A DNA stretch of 64,000 nt from Rotaria sp. Silwood1 (taxonomy: Eukaryota > Rotifera > Eurotatoria > Philodinida > Philodinidae), in the NCBI GenBank assembly GCA_905250075.1, contig CAJNOP010000099.1, forward strand, positions 1-64,000, given 5' to 3'. Shown one piece after another: positions 36,101 to 47,606 of this stretch (positions are counted from its first letter, which is position 1; each line of letters begins with the position of its first letter). Both the position numbers and the translations under genes were made by a program. The notes below the pieces were generated by a model, which saw only the letters and a program-made list of their open reading frames with translations, did no database searches and was not told the origin of the DNA.

Positions 36101-38156
36101 TCATCGTAATATTCTGTTAAATCTCGACGAACTTCTACAATAATGAACAAAAAAAACAATTTTGAAGATATTTCATAGAACTTTGACAATTTATGGTTTT
36201 GAAAATTCTGATAAAAATCAATAAAAATAATGGTAAAAATTAGTAGTAAATGCTCGAGTATCTAGATGCATTTGACCTTCTCTTCTGATTTCAAAACGTT
36301 CGATTTTTTGCTTTCATCTTTACAAACATTTGATATTTTGTCTTTATAGTCAAAAACTTTTTACAATCGAACACTATTTCCCAATTCAAATAATGTATCA
36401 GAAAATATCAAAAATATTTCATAAGTTACTACCATTTTTTTATTTTTTTAATGGATTTTGAAAATATCTGAAGGTGAATAGGTATTAAAAGTATGCGCAT
36501 ATAGAAAGATTAACATTTAAGATATCATCGGCAAAAAGAAAACATTAATCTGTTTATGTCAATAGTAAGAAAGAACTACATTGGTAAATAATCATCAAAA
36601 ATTATCTACTAAAAACGATAAAAATAACTTGAACTTAATACTTAAGCAACTAACTGCTATTTCGTTTCATTCGAATTAATAACAAAAAAAATTAATGTAA
36701 TTAATAACTTTCTTTTTTTAATATATTTAATTGCATACTGATTACATTCTCATTTGTATAATAGTTCATATGTAAGTCTTTAAATAAACGTTTTTTTTAT
36801 TTTATATTGATTGTCTGTCTTTGAATATGAAGAAATTCACAAATAAATAAAAACAATACAAAAAGTTTTTCTTTTACTATTATTACTGTCATGCGGATTT
36901 CCCTTTTATGTATTGAATGATATTAATTATTTTCCTGTTCTTCACTTCTTTAATAAGAACGTTTTTTTTTTTTGCTTCCTTTTTTCTTTTGTCTTCAGAA
37001 TTAATCTTTGAAATATAACAATCAAGTCAATTGTAATAGTTTAAAAAAAAAGTAGTAGACATATACCATATATATAATTAGCAAAATTACTCGAGAGTTT
37101 GTTCTAGACAGAGTTGTTGAGTACAGATAAAAATTTTTCTAGGTTTTTTTTTTATCATGAGAACGTAGAATGTGTTTGAACATGCACGACATGACATGTG
37201 TTAAAAGTGAAAAAAAAAATTCCAAATGTCTTTAATATGATGTGTGCTAATGAGGATCTTTCATTAAAAAATAAAAGTTTGTTTTTTTTTATTGTCATCA
37301 TACACTATCAAATTTATATGATTATTTGAATTTCAAAACAAAATATATTATCATTTTCTAATCGCTTTATAAATTTTAAATCTAATATTAATTGATTAAG
37401 TTTGCATAAGTGTTAACAATAATCTATGGGTTTCTTTTTTTTTTGAATATTTTAAAACGCTGATATTATTCAATCTGATAACTATATTCTTTTTTTTATC
37501 ATAAATATTTCAAAAATCTATATTTATTTGATTAGAAAAAGTCATTGGCACTGAAGCTTAATTTATGACGTATATTTGTTGAAGAAAAAAGAAAATATTT
37601 CTATTTTTATACTCCATATATATATCAAAGTCCATAAATAACGTTACTTTAGAAACAATAAAAAAAAAAATATTTTTAAGTTTTAAATGATTCATTTACC
37701 ATCTTTTGGAACAATCAACATATAAAATCCATTAATTTGAACTTTTGTTGGTATTCTATAAAGATTTTTCCATGGAATAATTAGTACTAGTTTTTCTATA
37801 ATTAAATTTTATTCTATTTTTTTTATGTAATAAAATATAATAAGTACTTACCAATGCAGCCAGTAGCTACAGTGACAGGAAGACTTAGATCAGTCTAAAA
37901 TAAAATAAATATCAAATATATATTTTCAAATTAACAGAACTTACTAAAGCTTCAGGTTTTAAATGAAGTCTTTCCAAATAAACATGTCCTTTACAGCAAA
38001 AAAACAAATACAACAAAAAAAAAAAAAAATCGATAAATCATATAATAAAAATTTACCATTTTTAAGATCAAGTTTAACTTTTTCATAATTTAATTCTTCA
38101 ATATATTCTTTTAAATATTTATTAATAATATAACGAATAAGATTTTTTAATACCAT
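30181..38156 (-). CDS. VPS13-like bridge lipid-transfer protein, N-terminal part in 21+ exons
   Basis: The ATG at 38156 opens the chorein N-terminal domain (VYLERLHLKPEAL; LVLIIPWKNLYR; GFYMLIVPKD), closest in style to VPS13A/C. Phase-consistent exons: 38156-38057, 37988-37945, 37894-37852, 37795-37700, 36134-36048, 35995-35820, 35757-35698, 35648-35568, 34796-34733, 34675-34493, 34441-34350, 34292-34028, 33953-33892, 33842-33667, 33616-33421, 33227-33160, 33092-32973, 32923-32833, 32011-31933, 31875-31785, 31080-30938 (about 772 codons). Likely further exons end at 30790, span 30738-30620 (then TAA or a donor) and include about 30396-30224. VPS13 proteins form a long groove moving phospholipids at membrane contact sites. 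Odd points: a His-rich insertion (HHHNHHRHYNHYHHHLHHH) just before a WWNTWW motif, a 1.56-kb intron after exon 4, and no visible middle or C-terminal part. It is either truncated or spliced to exons I could not see. Confidence 0.8.
32623..32635. repeat. G13 homopolymer tract
   Basis: Thirteen consecutive G, followed by a locally GC-richer ~130-bp patch (to about 32770) inside a VPS13 intron whose surroundings are strongly AT-rich. The patch may be part of a small unrecognised insertion. Confidence 0.7.
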
Positions 38157-40841
38157 CCTATCAAATTTTTCTACGTAATTATAACTTGTCGTTTTCTTTT
38201 TTTGTAGAAATAAATGTACATGATTGTCGATCTAAATAAGTGTAGAACGAAAGAAAAAAAAAATTAATATCAATAGTGTGTTATTCTTCATATTTTTTTT
38301 TCTTCATTCTTTTTTACCTTGACAACTTCTTTCTTTTTTTTTTTTTTTTGAAGGCGAGCAGAAAGCACAATAGAATAAAGGAAAAAAAAAGAAATAATAG
38401 ATGGAATAAAGTTTTATGTTAATAAATTCCAAAAAAGACATAAAATCATGCTTTATGGTTTGCATTATTTTAGAAATAGTTAATCGAATTTGTTACAGAC
38501 GTCAGCAATTATAATTATCAAACGTACTACATTTTAAATCAACTAATCCTAATTTATAAATTTCGATATTATAAGAACAGGATTACAATTTTCGAAAAGT
38601 ATTTGAAGCATATATATTTTTATAAGATGTGAAATTCTCGATCATCCTCTATATGAAGGTCTTTTGAAAAAAAATTGAAAAAAGAAAGTTTTGAAGATAG
38701 TGAAAAAATTCAAACTGTTAGAATCTAGTGATGAGAGTATCTTGATTGTATTGTAAAGTACATAAATACACATTAAAAGCATACATATACAAGATAATAG
38801 AAAACTTCAAGCACTTTTTGAATCGTATTTTTTTCAAGTATGTTTTTATAATACAGACATATTTTTAATACAAACTGCAATTATTCTTTCTTCCGGCGGC
38901 ATATTTGCAAGTTAATGTTATGATAGCCGTATACAAAATAAAATAAATACTTGAGAAGGTATTAATCTAATGAAAAGTATGTGTTTGTAGATATATAAAA
39001 TTTTTCAGTAGATTTCAATATAAACAAAAAGAAGCATATGTATTAAGTCACCAAGAGGTAAGTACGATTTATTTTTGTTTCTCTGACGACGTATTCAAAT
39101 CACTGAATTTATCTAGTGATAGCATATAATACAGTACAACTAAGTCTAATTGTGAAAAGTCAACTTGTACATTCAACTGAATTCTTCCAAGTCTTGTTTT
39201 TGTTTTGCATTTTTACTCTCTTAAATTTTATTCATTTAATGATACAATATACGAGTAGAAGTGTATAAACAGAGTCTTCGAAAATACTGTTGATTCTTTT
39301 TTTTTGGCCTATGTAGAAACTGTTTAATATGCCTGAAGAAAAATGTAACTATTCGTTTATTTTATTGATAAACAATTACATCTATGAAAAATAATATTTA
39401 TTATTAAAGAATATTGTGCGAATGTAACTCTCAATTTATATATAGCACAAGAGAAACTATTTATATCAAGAAAAAGGAAACTTTTTTATGACTTTTACAT
39501 TTACACTTGAGTAAATATTTTCAGTAGTCAGGAATTATTCACCTTTGTTGACGTCGCCAAAATAAAAATAAAAATAAAATGTCTCGTGTTTCGTTTCTTC
39601 CAATTCTATGAATAAGACATAGATCAGAATTATTGTTCATGAATGACATATTAAACTTATGTAGTATATCCCAGTAGGAAATATAAATCAGAACTGAAAG
39701 TTGGAAATCCACATTGGTTAAATTCAAGAAAATGAAGTATTGAATGAGTAATTTTCAAAAGAAGGCGAAGACGTTGTATAGACAAATTTTAGAGCTAGGA
39801 AGTGTGATGTCACGGCTCATAAGCCATCATTCTTGTTTGCAAGAGTTTATTATCTTTATTAATTATAAAAGGAAATACTTTTGTTTCGGAGTATTACACA
39901 ATAAGCAAAAATTTTGTTGACAAATTTATCTTCATCTTTTCTTTAAACAAAAAAAGAAAGAGACAACAAGCTTTGTAGTAACCTTTAAATAAATAAATAA
40001 CGGGAAAAAAACCGTCTATTATAATATTCGTCGAAAATAATATTGATGAATTTCATTATCAATGCTATGGTATCTAATGTTATAAAAGAACTAAAAAGTC
40101 CCATATCAAGAGAAATAAAAAAAAAAAATTAGAAATCTTTGTTCTATGTCTATGTCATCATACTATTTTTAATTAATTCGAATAAAGAAAAAAAAAGATA
40201 AATCTTATGAAAATTGAAAAGCCTCATATCATCATCTAGAGATAATCGTGGTTAATAGATAATATTGAAAATCATTACAGTGACCACATTGAGATTGATT
40301 GAAAAGATTACTATTGATCCGAAGTCAAACAGAACACAAAAGGTAAGTATTCTGTTTGAAGATGATGACGAGCATAATCTTATCAGAATATGACACTTCT
40401 TTAAGAGAGTACTTGAAATAAAATCTTAACGCATATCTAGACTCTAGAGAGAATGCTGAATGCCATAGAAAAAAATAGTTTAATCCTTAATTGTTCTTAA
40501 TGATGTCTACAACTATCATATTCTCAAATCAAAAATCTATCGAACACCTGCACGACTCAACATATCTTGCGCACATAACAAGCCTACTTTGTTTTTCTTT
40601 TGCCGTTCTGTTTGCGTTATAATAGTTTATGATTCGTCTAAATAGAAGAGAGTATTTCAAGTTTTGTCCCACGAGTAATTATGTCATTTTATTTGATCTC
40701 TATTTTTTTTTGTCCGCGAAAACTAGGAACAAACCAATTCCAACACACTAAATATTAAACTTAAGATAGTATATATGTAAAAGATTTCCAGTTTAGACTA
40801 TTCAAAGTTACGTCGATTATCAACATATACAAATTGCTTCA
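38157..40841. other. Intergenic region between divergent VPS13-like and IAP genes
   Basis: AT-rich with long T and A runs (for example near 38330-38350). No supported gene. The region should hold both promoters; no motif stands out. Confidence 0.5.
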
Positions 40842-42020
40842 ATGGGAAAAATTAAAATCAAATCATTACGTCAACGTTGTTTTTCTATTACGGGGAAGAT
40901 AAAAGAAGAAAAAGATAATTTTCTTCAATATCAACTTTCAATTTTACCAAATAATACTTATACAAATAAACAATATTCATTAAATGAAATACAGTTTATT
41001 CAAAAAGCTCGTTTACGAAGCTTTTCTAATTGGCCACATTTTGTTCCTAGTAGTGAAGTTATGTCATCAAGTGGTTGGTTCTATTGTAATGTAAACGATC
41101 GAGTTATTTGTATATATTGTAAAATAATATGTCATAAATGGATAAATACGGATAATCCCTATGAAGTTCATGCAAGATTGGCACCTAAATGTCCTTTTGT
41201 TTTATCAATATTATCGACATCGACCGAACCTCCTCCATTAGTTACTCATAATCTTCATGGAGAATTTCAACCACGTCATCCAACAATGTGTGAAATAAGG
41301 CGACGACAAGAAACATTTAATAATAATAATAATAATAATAATAGATGGACACAAACTTCACCAAGTGTAAATGATTTAGTACAAGCTGGATTTTTTTATT
41401 CTGGTATTGGAAATACTGTAAGTTGTTTTTATTGTGGTGGATCATTACATCATTGGGGTGTGAATGATAATCCAAAAATTGAACATGCTAGATGGTTTCC
41501 TAATTGTCTTTATGCTAAACATTTATGTGGTGATCATCTTCATAGTAAAATTCAAATGAGAAAAAAACGACTTGCAATAGAAAAAGATAATATTGATAAA
41601 GATACTATTATGCGTCTTGTTAATGCAAGACTTGATCTACCTATTGTTCAATGTCTTCGTAAACAATATCGATTTTCTATTATAAGAAAATGTTTTGAAG
41701 AACAATGGAAAAATAATCATGATGATTTTTCATCCAATGATGATTTAATAATGGCTTGTTTTATACTTCAAAAACAATATGATATATATCAAGAAAAATC
41801 AACTAAATTAATTATTCCTTCACAAAATCAAATGTCAATTAATCAATTTAAAAAAACTCAAATAAAATTCGATGAATGTGTAATATGTCTTACAGAAGAA
41901 AAACAATTAGCTTGCATGCCTTGTGGGCATTTATGTGCCTGTGTACTTTGTGGATATGCTCTTCGTACTTGTCCTATATGTAGACAACAAATACGATCAT
42001 TCGTTCGAATTTATTCTTAA
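40842..42020 (+). CDS. Inhibitor of apoptosis protein: BIR-BIR-RING, intronless
   Basis: A single 392-aa open frame. BIR1 spans about 55-120, with zinc ligands Cys90, Cys93, His110 and Cys117. BIR2 spans about 150-225, with Cys195, Cys198, His215 and Cys222. A C-terminal RING (CVICLTEEKQLACMPCGHLC...CPICRQQI) has ligands Cys346, Cys349, Cys361, His363, Cys367, Cys370, Cys377 and Cys380. IAPs bind caspases or their activators through the BIRs and ubiquitylate partners through the RING. BIR2 contains an asparagine run made by an AAT microsatellite at about 41320-41343, which lengthens its N-terminal part. About 110 residues between BIR2 and RING are helical and may be a UBA-like domain. All zinc ligands are present, so it is probably functional. 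The absence of introns contrasts with the VPS13-like neighbour. Confidence 0.93.
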   Translation: MGKIKIKSLRQRCFSITGKIKEEKDNFLQYQLSILPNNTYTNKQYSLNEIQFIQKARLRSFSNWPHFVPSSEVMSSSGWFYCNVNDRVICIYCKIICHKWINTDNPYEVHARLAPKCPFVLSILSTSTEPPPLVTHNLHGEFQPRHPTMCEIRRRQETFNNNNNNNNRWTQTSPSVNDLVQAGFFYSGIGNTVSCFYCGGSLHHWGVNDNPKIEHARWFPNCLYAKHLCGDHLHSKIQMRKKRLAIEKDNIDKDTIMRLVNARLDLPIVQCLRKQYRFSIIRKCFEEQWKNNHDDFSSNDDLIMACFILQKQYDIYQEKSTKLIIPSQNQMSINQFKKTQIKFDECVICLTEEKQLACMPCGHLCACVLCGYALRTCPICRQQIRSFVRIYS

Positions 42021-44111
42021 ATTATTTATAGGACATATTTTTTTTTTTTTATTTTTATAATTATAAATTAATGTTTTTTCTGAAAGTATTTGTAGAAAAA
42101 TCAATTAAAATATTTTATGTCATAAAATGATATCAGAAAAAGAAAATAGATCAAATAAATAAATTATTGATAAATAATCTATATAGAATTATTTAAAAAT
42201 TTTTAATAAGATAGATATCATCAATCTGAATATATTACATTAATAAACAAACTTTTCGATTCTCATAAACGATGTGATTTTTTATTTAGCATTGAGATTT
42301 TCGTTATCTTTTACTTGAAAAGAAAAAACATGCGTTTTGATAATGTAGTAATAAGTAACTTTCATAATTTCCTTTATTATTGTGCTAGTGTATGTTGGAA
42401 TCTCTTTGGTATTGCAATAAATGCTTATTCAATAGGAATATTCTTACCGCTTTGTGACGTATGTTTTTGGTTCCACGAAAATATTCGATTTTGTTATCGC
42501 GCATATATCTATATACATACATGCGTAATTCGTGACTTGATTCACTTTACCCACTCTTCACGCATTCACAATATGGGAGTCTGAATCATTTTTTATTCAT
42601 ATTTTTATTGTCTATTTATGACGTATGATCATTGGATGATATATGCTATAAATATTGAATCAAAATACTACGAAACTCAGGAAATTATGAGATGGCTATT
42701 TGATTGTAGAACAGCTTTAGATCGGAATTGGAGGAAGAAAAGTTATGAATTCACTGCATATGTAGATTTAATTGATTTGTTGTTCATTTCAATATATATA
42801 GTTTAGCGGCTAGATGAATGTCATCATATTGGACGGCAAACTCTGTATCCGAGTTGGATAAGCACAACTTGGAAAGTTCCGTATTGTTTTCGGAGACTTT
42901 CTGGTAGAGTATGAATGTAATCTTCTTTCTGTTTTTTATTTTCTTTGTTTGCGTCTTTTTGTCCTCCTCCTCTTCTTCCTTTCTTTTATTGTCCGTCATG
43001 GTTTTTTCCCATCCCTTTTCTTTCTTATTTTGTTTTCTTTTTCACCGTTGTCATGCTTTTCTTTTCTATTTTTTCGATCAAGTATTTTCAATATCATTTT
43101 AGGACTGAAACGATCAAAGGGTTTTAAAAGCAACACACTTATATATAAATGTACACAAGTGATTGTTCCTGTTTTTTTCTTCTGCCGTCCTACGGAGATA
43201 CTATCTCTGTTATTTTCTTCATTCCTCACGTATTAGAAACCTCTTTCACTTTTTTGGTTGCCCAATCTAGGATTATTTCTGAAGGTTAATTGTATATATT
43301 GATATGTTGATCATTGGAAAGAACGTATCACAATGCAGGATATGACAGAACCTTGTTTTTGAATTAATCTTTTTTACTATTACATAAAAGCATACTTTTA
43401 TAATATAAGCGCTAGTTTTTGAGTTTTTCGCAACATCGAACTTGTCATTCTTTTTTTTCCGTTAAAAAAATAACAATATAGAAAAAGAAAAGACTTGGTC
43501 ATGCCCTGCGTTATTGTCTTGTTCTTTCAAACAAAAAAAATAATTGACTATATAGAATGAACGTATACAGAGAGTTTTCGGTTGCTAAATGAGCGATTTT
43601 TGACTTTTGTTTGATGAATACCTTCTGAAAACGTCATAGTATGCACATACATGTCAAAATTTCAACGTTGAAGTCAATTACTGAAGAATTAAAAAAAATT
43701 TGCACACGGAACTAACACCTTTAAGTCTATTCTTATTTATATTTTGATACTACTCAAAAAGATTTATAGGTTCAGACGTAAATTTAAACAGATCAGGAAT
43801 TTGGGGCATTTTTTTTATCGTTCTCAACCGAAACGATCAGCCAAATTGACTCACTAAAGTTTCAGTATATTCTAGAAATGTCATGCAATTTGAACATATC
43901 TAGCTTGAGATCAATTTTCGAGGAGGAAGACAAAAATCTTTTTTTTTGTTTTTTGAATACGAATATAAAAAAATGAATACAATGTATCAGCATGTTCATA
44001 TTTTGTTAAGTAAATCTGTTCGAAGAGTTTCAGAATTAGACATTAGACAATTCGAAATATTTATTAACTGAATAGTATACTCATTTATTTTTATAGCGAG
44101 ATTTTACATTT
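42021..44111. other. Intergenic stretch
   Basis: AATAAA-like signals occur soon after the IAP stop (about 42150-42165). A pyrimidine-rich block at 42905-43090 creates several overlapping Phe/Ser/Leu-rich open frames that are composition artefacts. No gene supported. Confidence 0.5.
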
Positions 44112-44970
44112 TCAATTTTTTCTATTGGGTAAAGCCATCCTTTTTAAATTGTCCATATAAACTAAAGATTCAATAAAATAAGCTGCTGCTTTTATCATCT
44201 TTTCATAAGCAAATACATTTATATTCCATATCGTATCACATGATTTATGATAACATGGATCTTGAGCAATATTTGGTATATAATATGAATCAGGACCAAG
44301 AAATGATGCATAAAGATCACATTGATCTCTTGTTTTTATTCTATCCGTACTTATAAGAAGTCCTTCCACAGCAACCNNNNNNNNNNNNNNNNNNNNNNNN
44401 NNNNNNNNNNNNNNNNNNNNNNNNNNNNNNNNNNNNNNNNNNNNNNNNNNNNNNNNNNNNNNNNNNNNNNNNNNNNACAATATGTAGACTGATACTATCC
44501 AAAGGTAATTTTTGATTATTAAACCAATTACGAAATAATGCAGTAATTTTATTATTACCAGAAATAGTTTTTGCAGGTATTAAATTTTATCATTGTTTAA
44601 CTATCATAAATTCCAAATATATATAATTAAGTGAATCTAACATATCGAAATTAAGATTTACTAAATGATCGTTGAAGGTTTTACTTGTTTAACATAAAAA
44701 ATTAAACTAAGAAGACTGATTTCTTCTGCACTAAACCAACAAAATCGTACTTGATATTTAGATTTTATATATATCGATATTTGAAAGAGAACTACAGCTA
44801 ATGTAAGATTTGCTGCACTACCACTACCTATGCAAAAAAAAATGAAGAACAAATATTTCTTAATTGAATATTTTCTATTGACAATGATGGTGTATCATGA
44901 ATATTTACGATTGATAATAAATCAACAAGAACAATTGTTATTAATAAACCTAATCCATTTTCTTCCATAA
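44112..44970 (-). pseudogene. Decayed peptidase M28 (aminopeptidase-like) gene, interrupted by a gap
   Basis: The minus strand starts with a signal-like MEENGLGLLITIVLVDLL (ATG at 44970). It runs almost directly into the M28 block GSGSAANLTLAVVLF...RFCWFSAEEISLLS, so the usual middle part (PA domain and first zinc ligands) is missing. Then come NLNFDMLDS in another frame, GIYD-like text with extra bases and stops (about 44585-44650), and NNKITALFRNWFNN. A 100-N run at 44476-44377 follows. After it the C-terminus reads VAVEGLLISTD...DPCYHKSCDTIWNINV, the typical M28 end with its final zinc His, and stops at 44112. M28 enzymes remove N-terminal amino acids. Multiple frame changes and the internal deletion argue for a relic, although the gap prevents certainty. 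Confidence 0.75.
44377..44476. other. Assembly gap (100 N)
   Basis: Exactly 100 N, the conventional length for a gap of unknown size. It falls inside the M28 relic. Confidence 0.99.
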
Positions 44971-46052
44971 GTAAAAATTTCAAAATAGAGATTCTATGGT
45001 TAAAATCAATCTCTTATGGTATATATATATCTTCATTTTAATAAAATTTTCTAGTTTTAAAACTATTATAAGTATATAAAGTTGTAAAAAAAAAAACAAG
45101 ATATGATTAGTGAATAATTATTTATCTTAAACAGAACAATTTATTAATAATTCTTTTTCTAATCTCTTGATAAAGAGAAAATAATTTCGACTAAAAAAAT
45201 CCTTGATTTACAAATAAATTCTATTTTAATACGCTCATATTTCATATAATAAAATATTTACACATTAATATAATATTTTTATTATTGTAACATATTATTT
45301 CGAAGACATATAGTCATTTTCAACTATAATATACAATTATATAGAGTAGTCAGAAAATTATCAACCAAAATAAAAGTTTGTATCTTTTCATCAAATGAGT
45401 TGATTTTTTGTTTTTTAAATAATAATACTAGAGTCAATTTACTAGAAAACATCGAATTACTTCAAGGTTCTAAAATAATTTGATCATAGCACAATTATTT
45501 TTGATAATAATAGAAAGACTTATTCTTCTTAGGCGATTAGAGAAAAAAGTACTATAATATGAAATATGTCAAAAAGTTTTTTTTTTTTTGTATATCTTTG
45601 TATTTTTTATGATTGACTACTGATCGAAGTAGTCTGAAAAAAAGATGCAAAGAAATTCTATATTGGAATAGATTATGCTAGAATTTCAAACGTGATCATA
45701 AGCTGTTGATTGATGAATAAAAATTTCAAAATTTTTCTCTACGATTAAAACAAAAATTGATTCATTCAGTCAAAATATTCTGCAGATATATAACAATCAA
45801 ATCAAATAATGCCAAGATAAGATTTCATCATTCAGATTATTCTCTCATGTATAACACATCTATTATGTTCGTTTTGTTATAGAATTTTATTAGTTGATTT
45901 TAATTTATTCGAAAATGTTGATAGTATTCGAAGTTTTTTTTTTTATTCCAGAAAAAGAAACAAAATCTACATGATTATATTAAATACAAATAAACTAAAA
46001 TAATAAAGTTTATATTTTATTAATATCTTGTATATTGTTCGATATATTCATA
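44971..46052. other. AT-rich intergenic stretch
   Basis: Very AT-rich; no gene, RNA or defined repeat seen. Confidence 0.5.
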
Positions 46053-46280
46053 TCATACAATACGTGGTAAACAACAACAATAATTTTTATGTGAAATCCA
46101 ACATCGACTACCATCACCTGTTTTACTTTCTAATGTTTTTCCACATCCACTAGGACATGAATTACCAATAAAACAAAATGGTGCAAAACCATACCATTTG
46201 CATAATGCATCGCTAGATTTTGGAATAATTATTAATAATAGAAGAAAAATAATAGTTGTTGATATTTTTAATGAAGTCAT
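46053..46280 (-). CDS. Small secreted eight-cysteine peptide, copy A (75 aa)
   Basis: The start is taken at 46280 because MTSLKISTTIIFLLLLIIIP is a clean signal peptide; the frame is open further upstream but there it is not signal-like. The mature part has eight cysteines at 27, 36, 42, 46, 60, 68, 69 and 70 with the pattern C-K-W-Y-G-x-x-P-x-C-F-I-G-N-S-C-P ... G-D-G-x-R-C-W ... K-N-Y-C-C-C. Spacing is identical in the neighbouring copy B. Similar WYGTAPFC-type secreted peptides exist in other invertebrates as I remember them, but I know no proven function. Disulfide-rich host-defence, toxin-like or signalling peptide are all possible. The gene has no intron. A (TA)n run lies just upstream at about 46360-46380. 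Confidence 0.8.
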   Translation of the reverse strand: MTSLKISTTIIFLLLLIIIPKSSDALCKWYGFAPFCFIGNSCPSGCGKTLESKTGDGSRCWISHKNYCCCLPRIV

Positions 46281-46947
46281 TTTATAATTTTGAAAATAAT
46301 CTATATATATACTTTGATTTATTTTAATATAGAAACTAAAAAGAAAAAGAAGAGGTTGCATATATATATATATATATATAATCGTTATTTTCTTTCGTCA
46401 CCTTGTCATGAATACTCTAATAGTTTTGCGTCGTAGATTAATTATATAAGGCGAAAAAAAAATACAATAGATAAAATACTTTAGAAACTGATGATAGATA
46501 TGTTTGCAATATATATATATTAAGCATTGATAAAAAGAAAAAAAATACTTTACTGTAGTAACAATTAGAAAGAAAATACTGTGAGAAAACAAAAAAAACG
46601 TCATCGTATCTTTTCTTCTTATTACGTAATTAGATCGTATTTATAAATGATACTATCAATGATTTGTTTTATACAACAACAATTTTACAGGAGAGAATCA
46701 ACAAGACTTTAGTTTCTAATGTTTAGAAATAATCTTCTAGGATGTTTGTTACCAAAAAAAAAATGAAATGAAACTATATCATATTATCTTCATTATGGTT
46801 AAGTACTAGAGAAGAATGAAATTCGACAATCAAAATCATATTATTGATTTAATCACTACATCTTTTATTATGAATAATATATACAAGAGAATAACTATTT
46901 AATAACAATAGCAAAAAAAAAACATAAGAATAATAAATGAAAATTTG
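46281..46947. other. Spacer between the two cysteine-peptide genes
   Basis: AT-rich, contains a (TA)n microsatellite at about 46360-46380; no further gene seen. Confidence 0.5.
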
Positions 46948-47208
46948 TTATTTCGATTTAACAATCGTATTAATAATAGAATCAATAGTTTTTTTAGCAC
47001 AACAACAATAATTTTTCATACCAAACCAACATCTTGCACCATCACCACGATTATTAGCTGTTACTTGCCAACAATCTTGTGGACATGAATTACCAATAAA
47101 ACATAATGGAGATGTTCCATACCATTTACATAATGGTTCTATTGTTGATAATGATGATAATACCAATGAAAAAAGAATAATACACGAAACCAAACGTCCG
47201 TTAATCAT
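46948..47208 (-). CDS. Small secreted eight-cysteine peptide, copy B (86 aa)
   Basis: Start at 47208 (MINGRLVSCIILFSLVLSS, a signal peptide). Cysteines at 27, 36, 42, 46, 60, 68, 69 and 70 occupy exactly the same positions as in copy A, with LCKWYGTSPLCFIGNSCP, GDGARCW and KNYCCC conserved. The loop between Cys46 and Cys60 differs strongly, and copy B carries a 16-residue basic tail (AKKTIDSIINTIVKSK) absent from A. This pattern of a fixed cysteine frame with a variable loop is what tandem duplication followed by divergence gives. Function unknown; extracellular action is likely. Confidence 0.8.
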   Translation of the reverse strand: MINGRLVSCIILFSLVLSSLSTIEPLCKWYGTSPLCFIGNSCPQDCWQVTANNRGDGARCWFGMKNYCCCAKKTIDSIINTIVKSK

Positions 47209-47438
47209 GATGAAACAAAAAAGAAAATATGATAACGTTAGATACAATTGATTGCTGTATATATATATATGAACGCAGAGAAAAGAATAGACTATTGTTG
47301 ACCGATTGCTAGTCAGACATTGTATATATACATTTATCCAATCGTTGAATAGACAAGTTCATTATTAATATTCATTGGACAAACATTTTTTTTTTTCATA
47401 TCAGAGTTCATCTGCAATTTAGTGACACCTTTGCATAT

Positions 47439-47606
47439 GATGATTACAGTGGCGTACGCAGAAATTTTTCAAGGGGGGGCCGGCCATGGCACAAAAAATT
47501 TTTTATCACGTGAAAATATTTTTTCCTGTACCCCCCTCCAGGACTTTTTCGTCTCAAGGGGGGCGCCGACCCCCTCGCCCCCCCTGCGTACGTCACTGGA
47601 TGATTA
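47439..47606. mobile_element. hAT-type MITE (152 bp) with 8-bp target site duplication
   Basis: The element is 47447-47598 with termini CAGTGGCGTACGCAG and CTGCGTACGTCACTG (14 of 15 bases inverted-complementary). Perfect 8-bp duplications GATGATTA lie at 47439-47446 and 47599-47606. The CAGTGGCGTA end and 8-bp duplication are typical of hAT elements. It is much richer in G and C than its surroundings (G7 and C6 tracts) and has no transposase; the open frame across it is fortuitous. Confidence 0.93.

Noticed and set aside
42905..43240. Four overlapping Phe/Ser-rich or Lys/Glu-rich frames
   Set aside because: Composition artefact of a pyrimidine-rich tract; no domain, no splice context.
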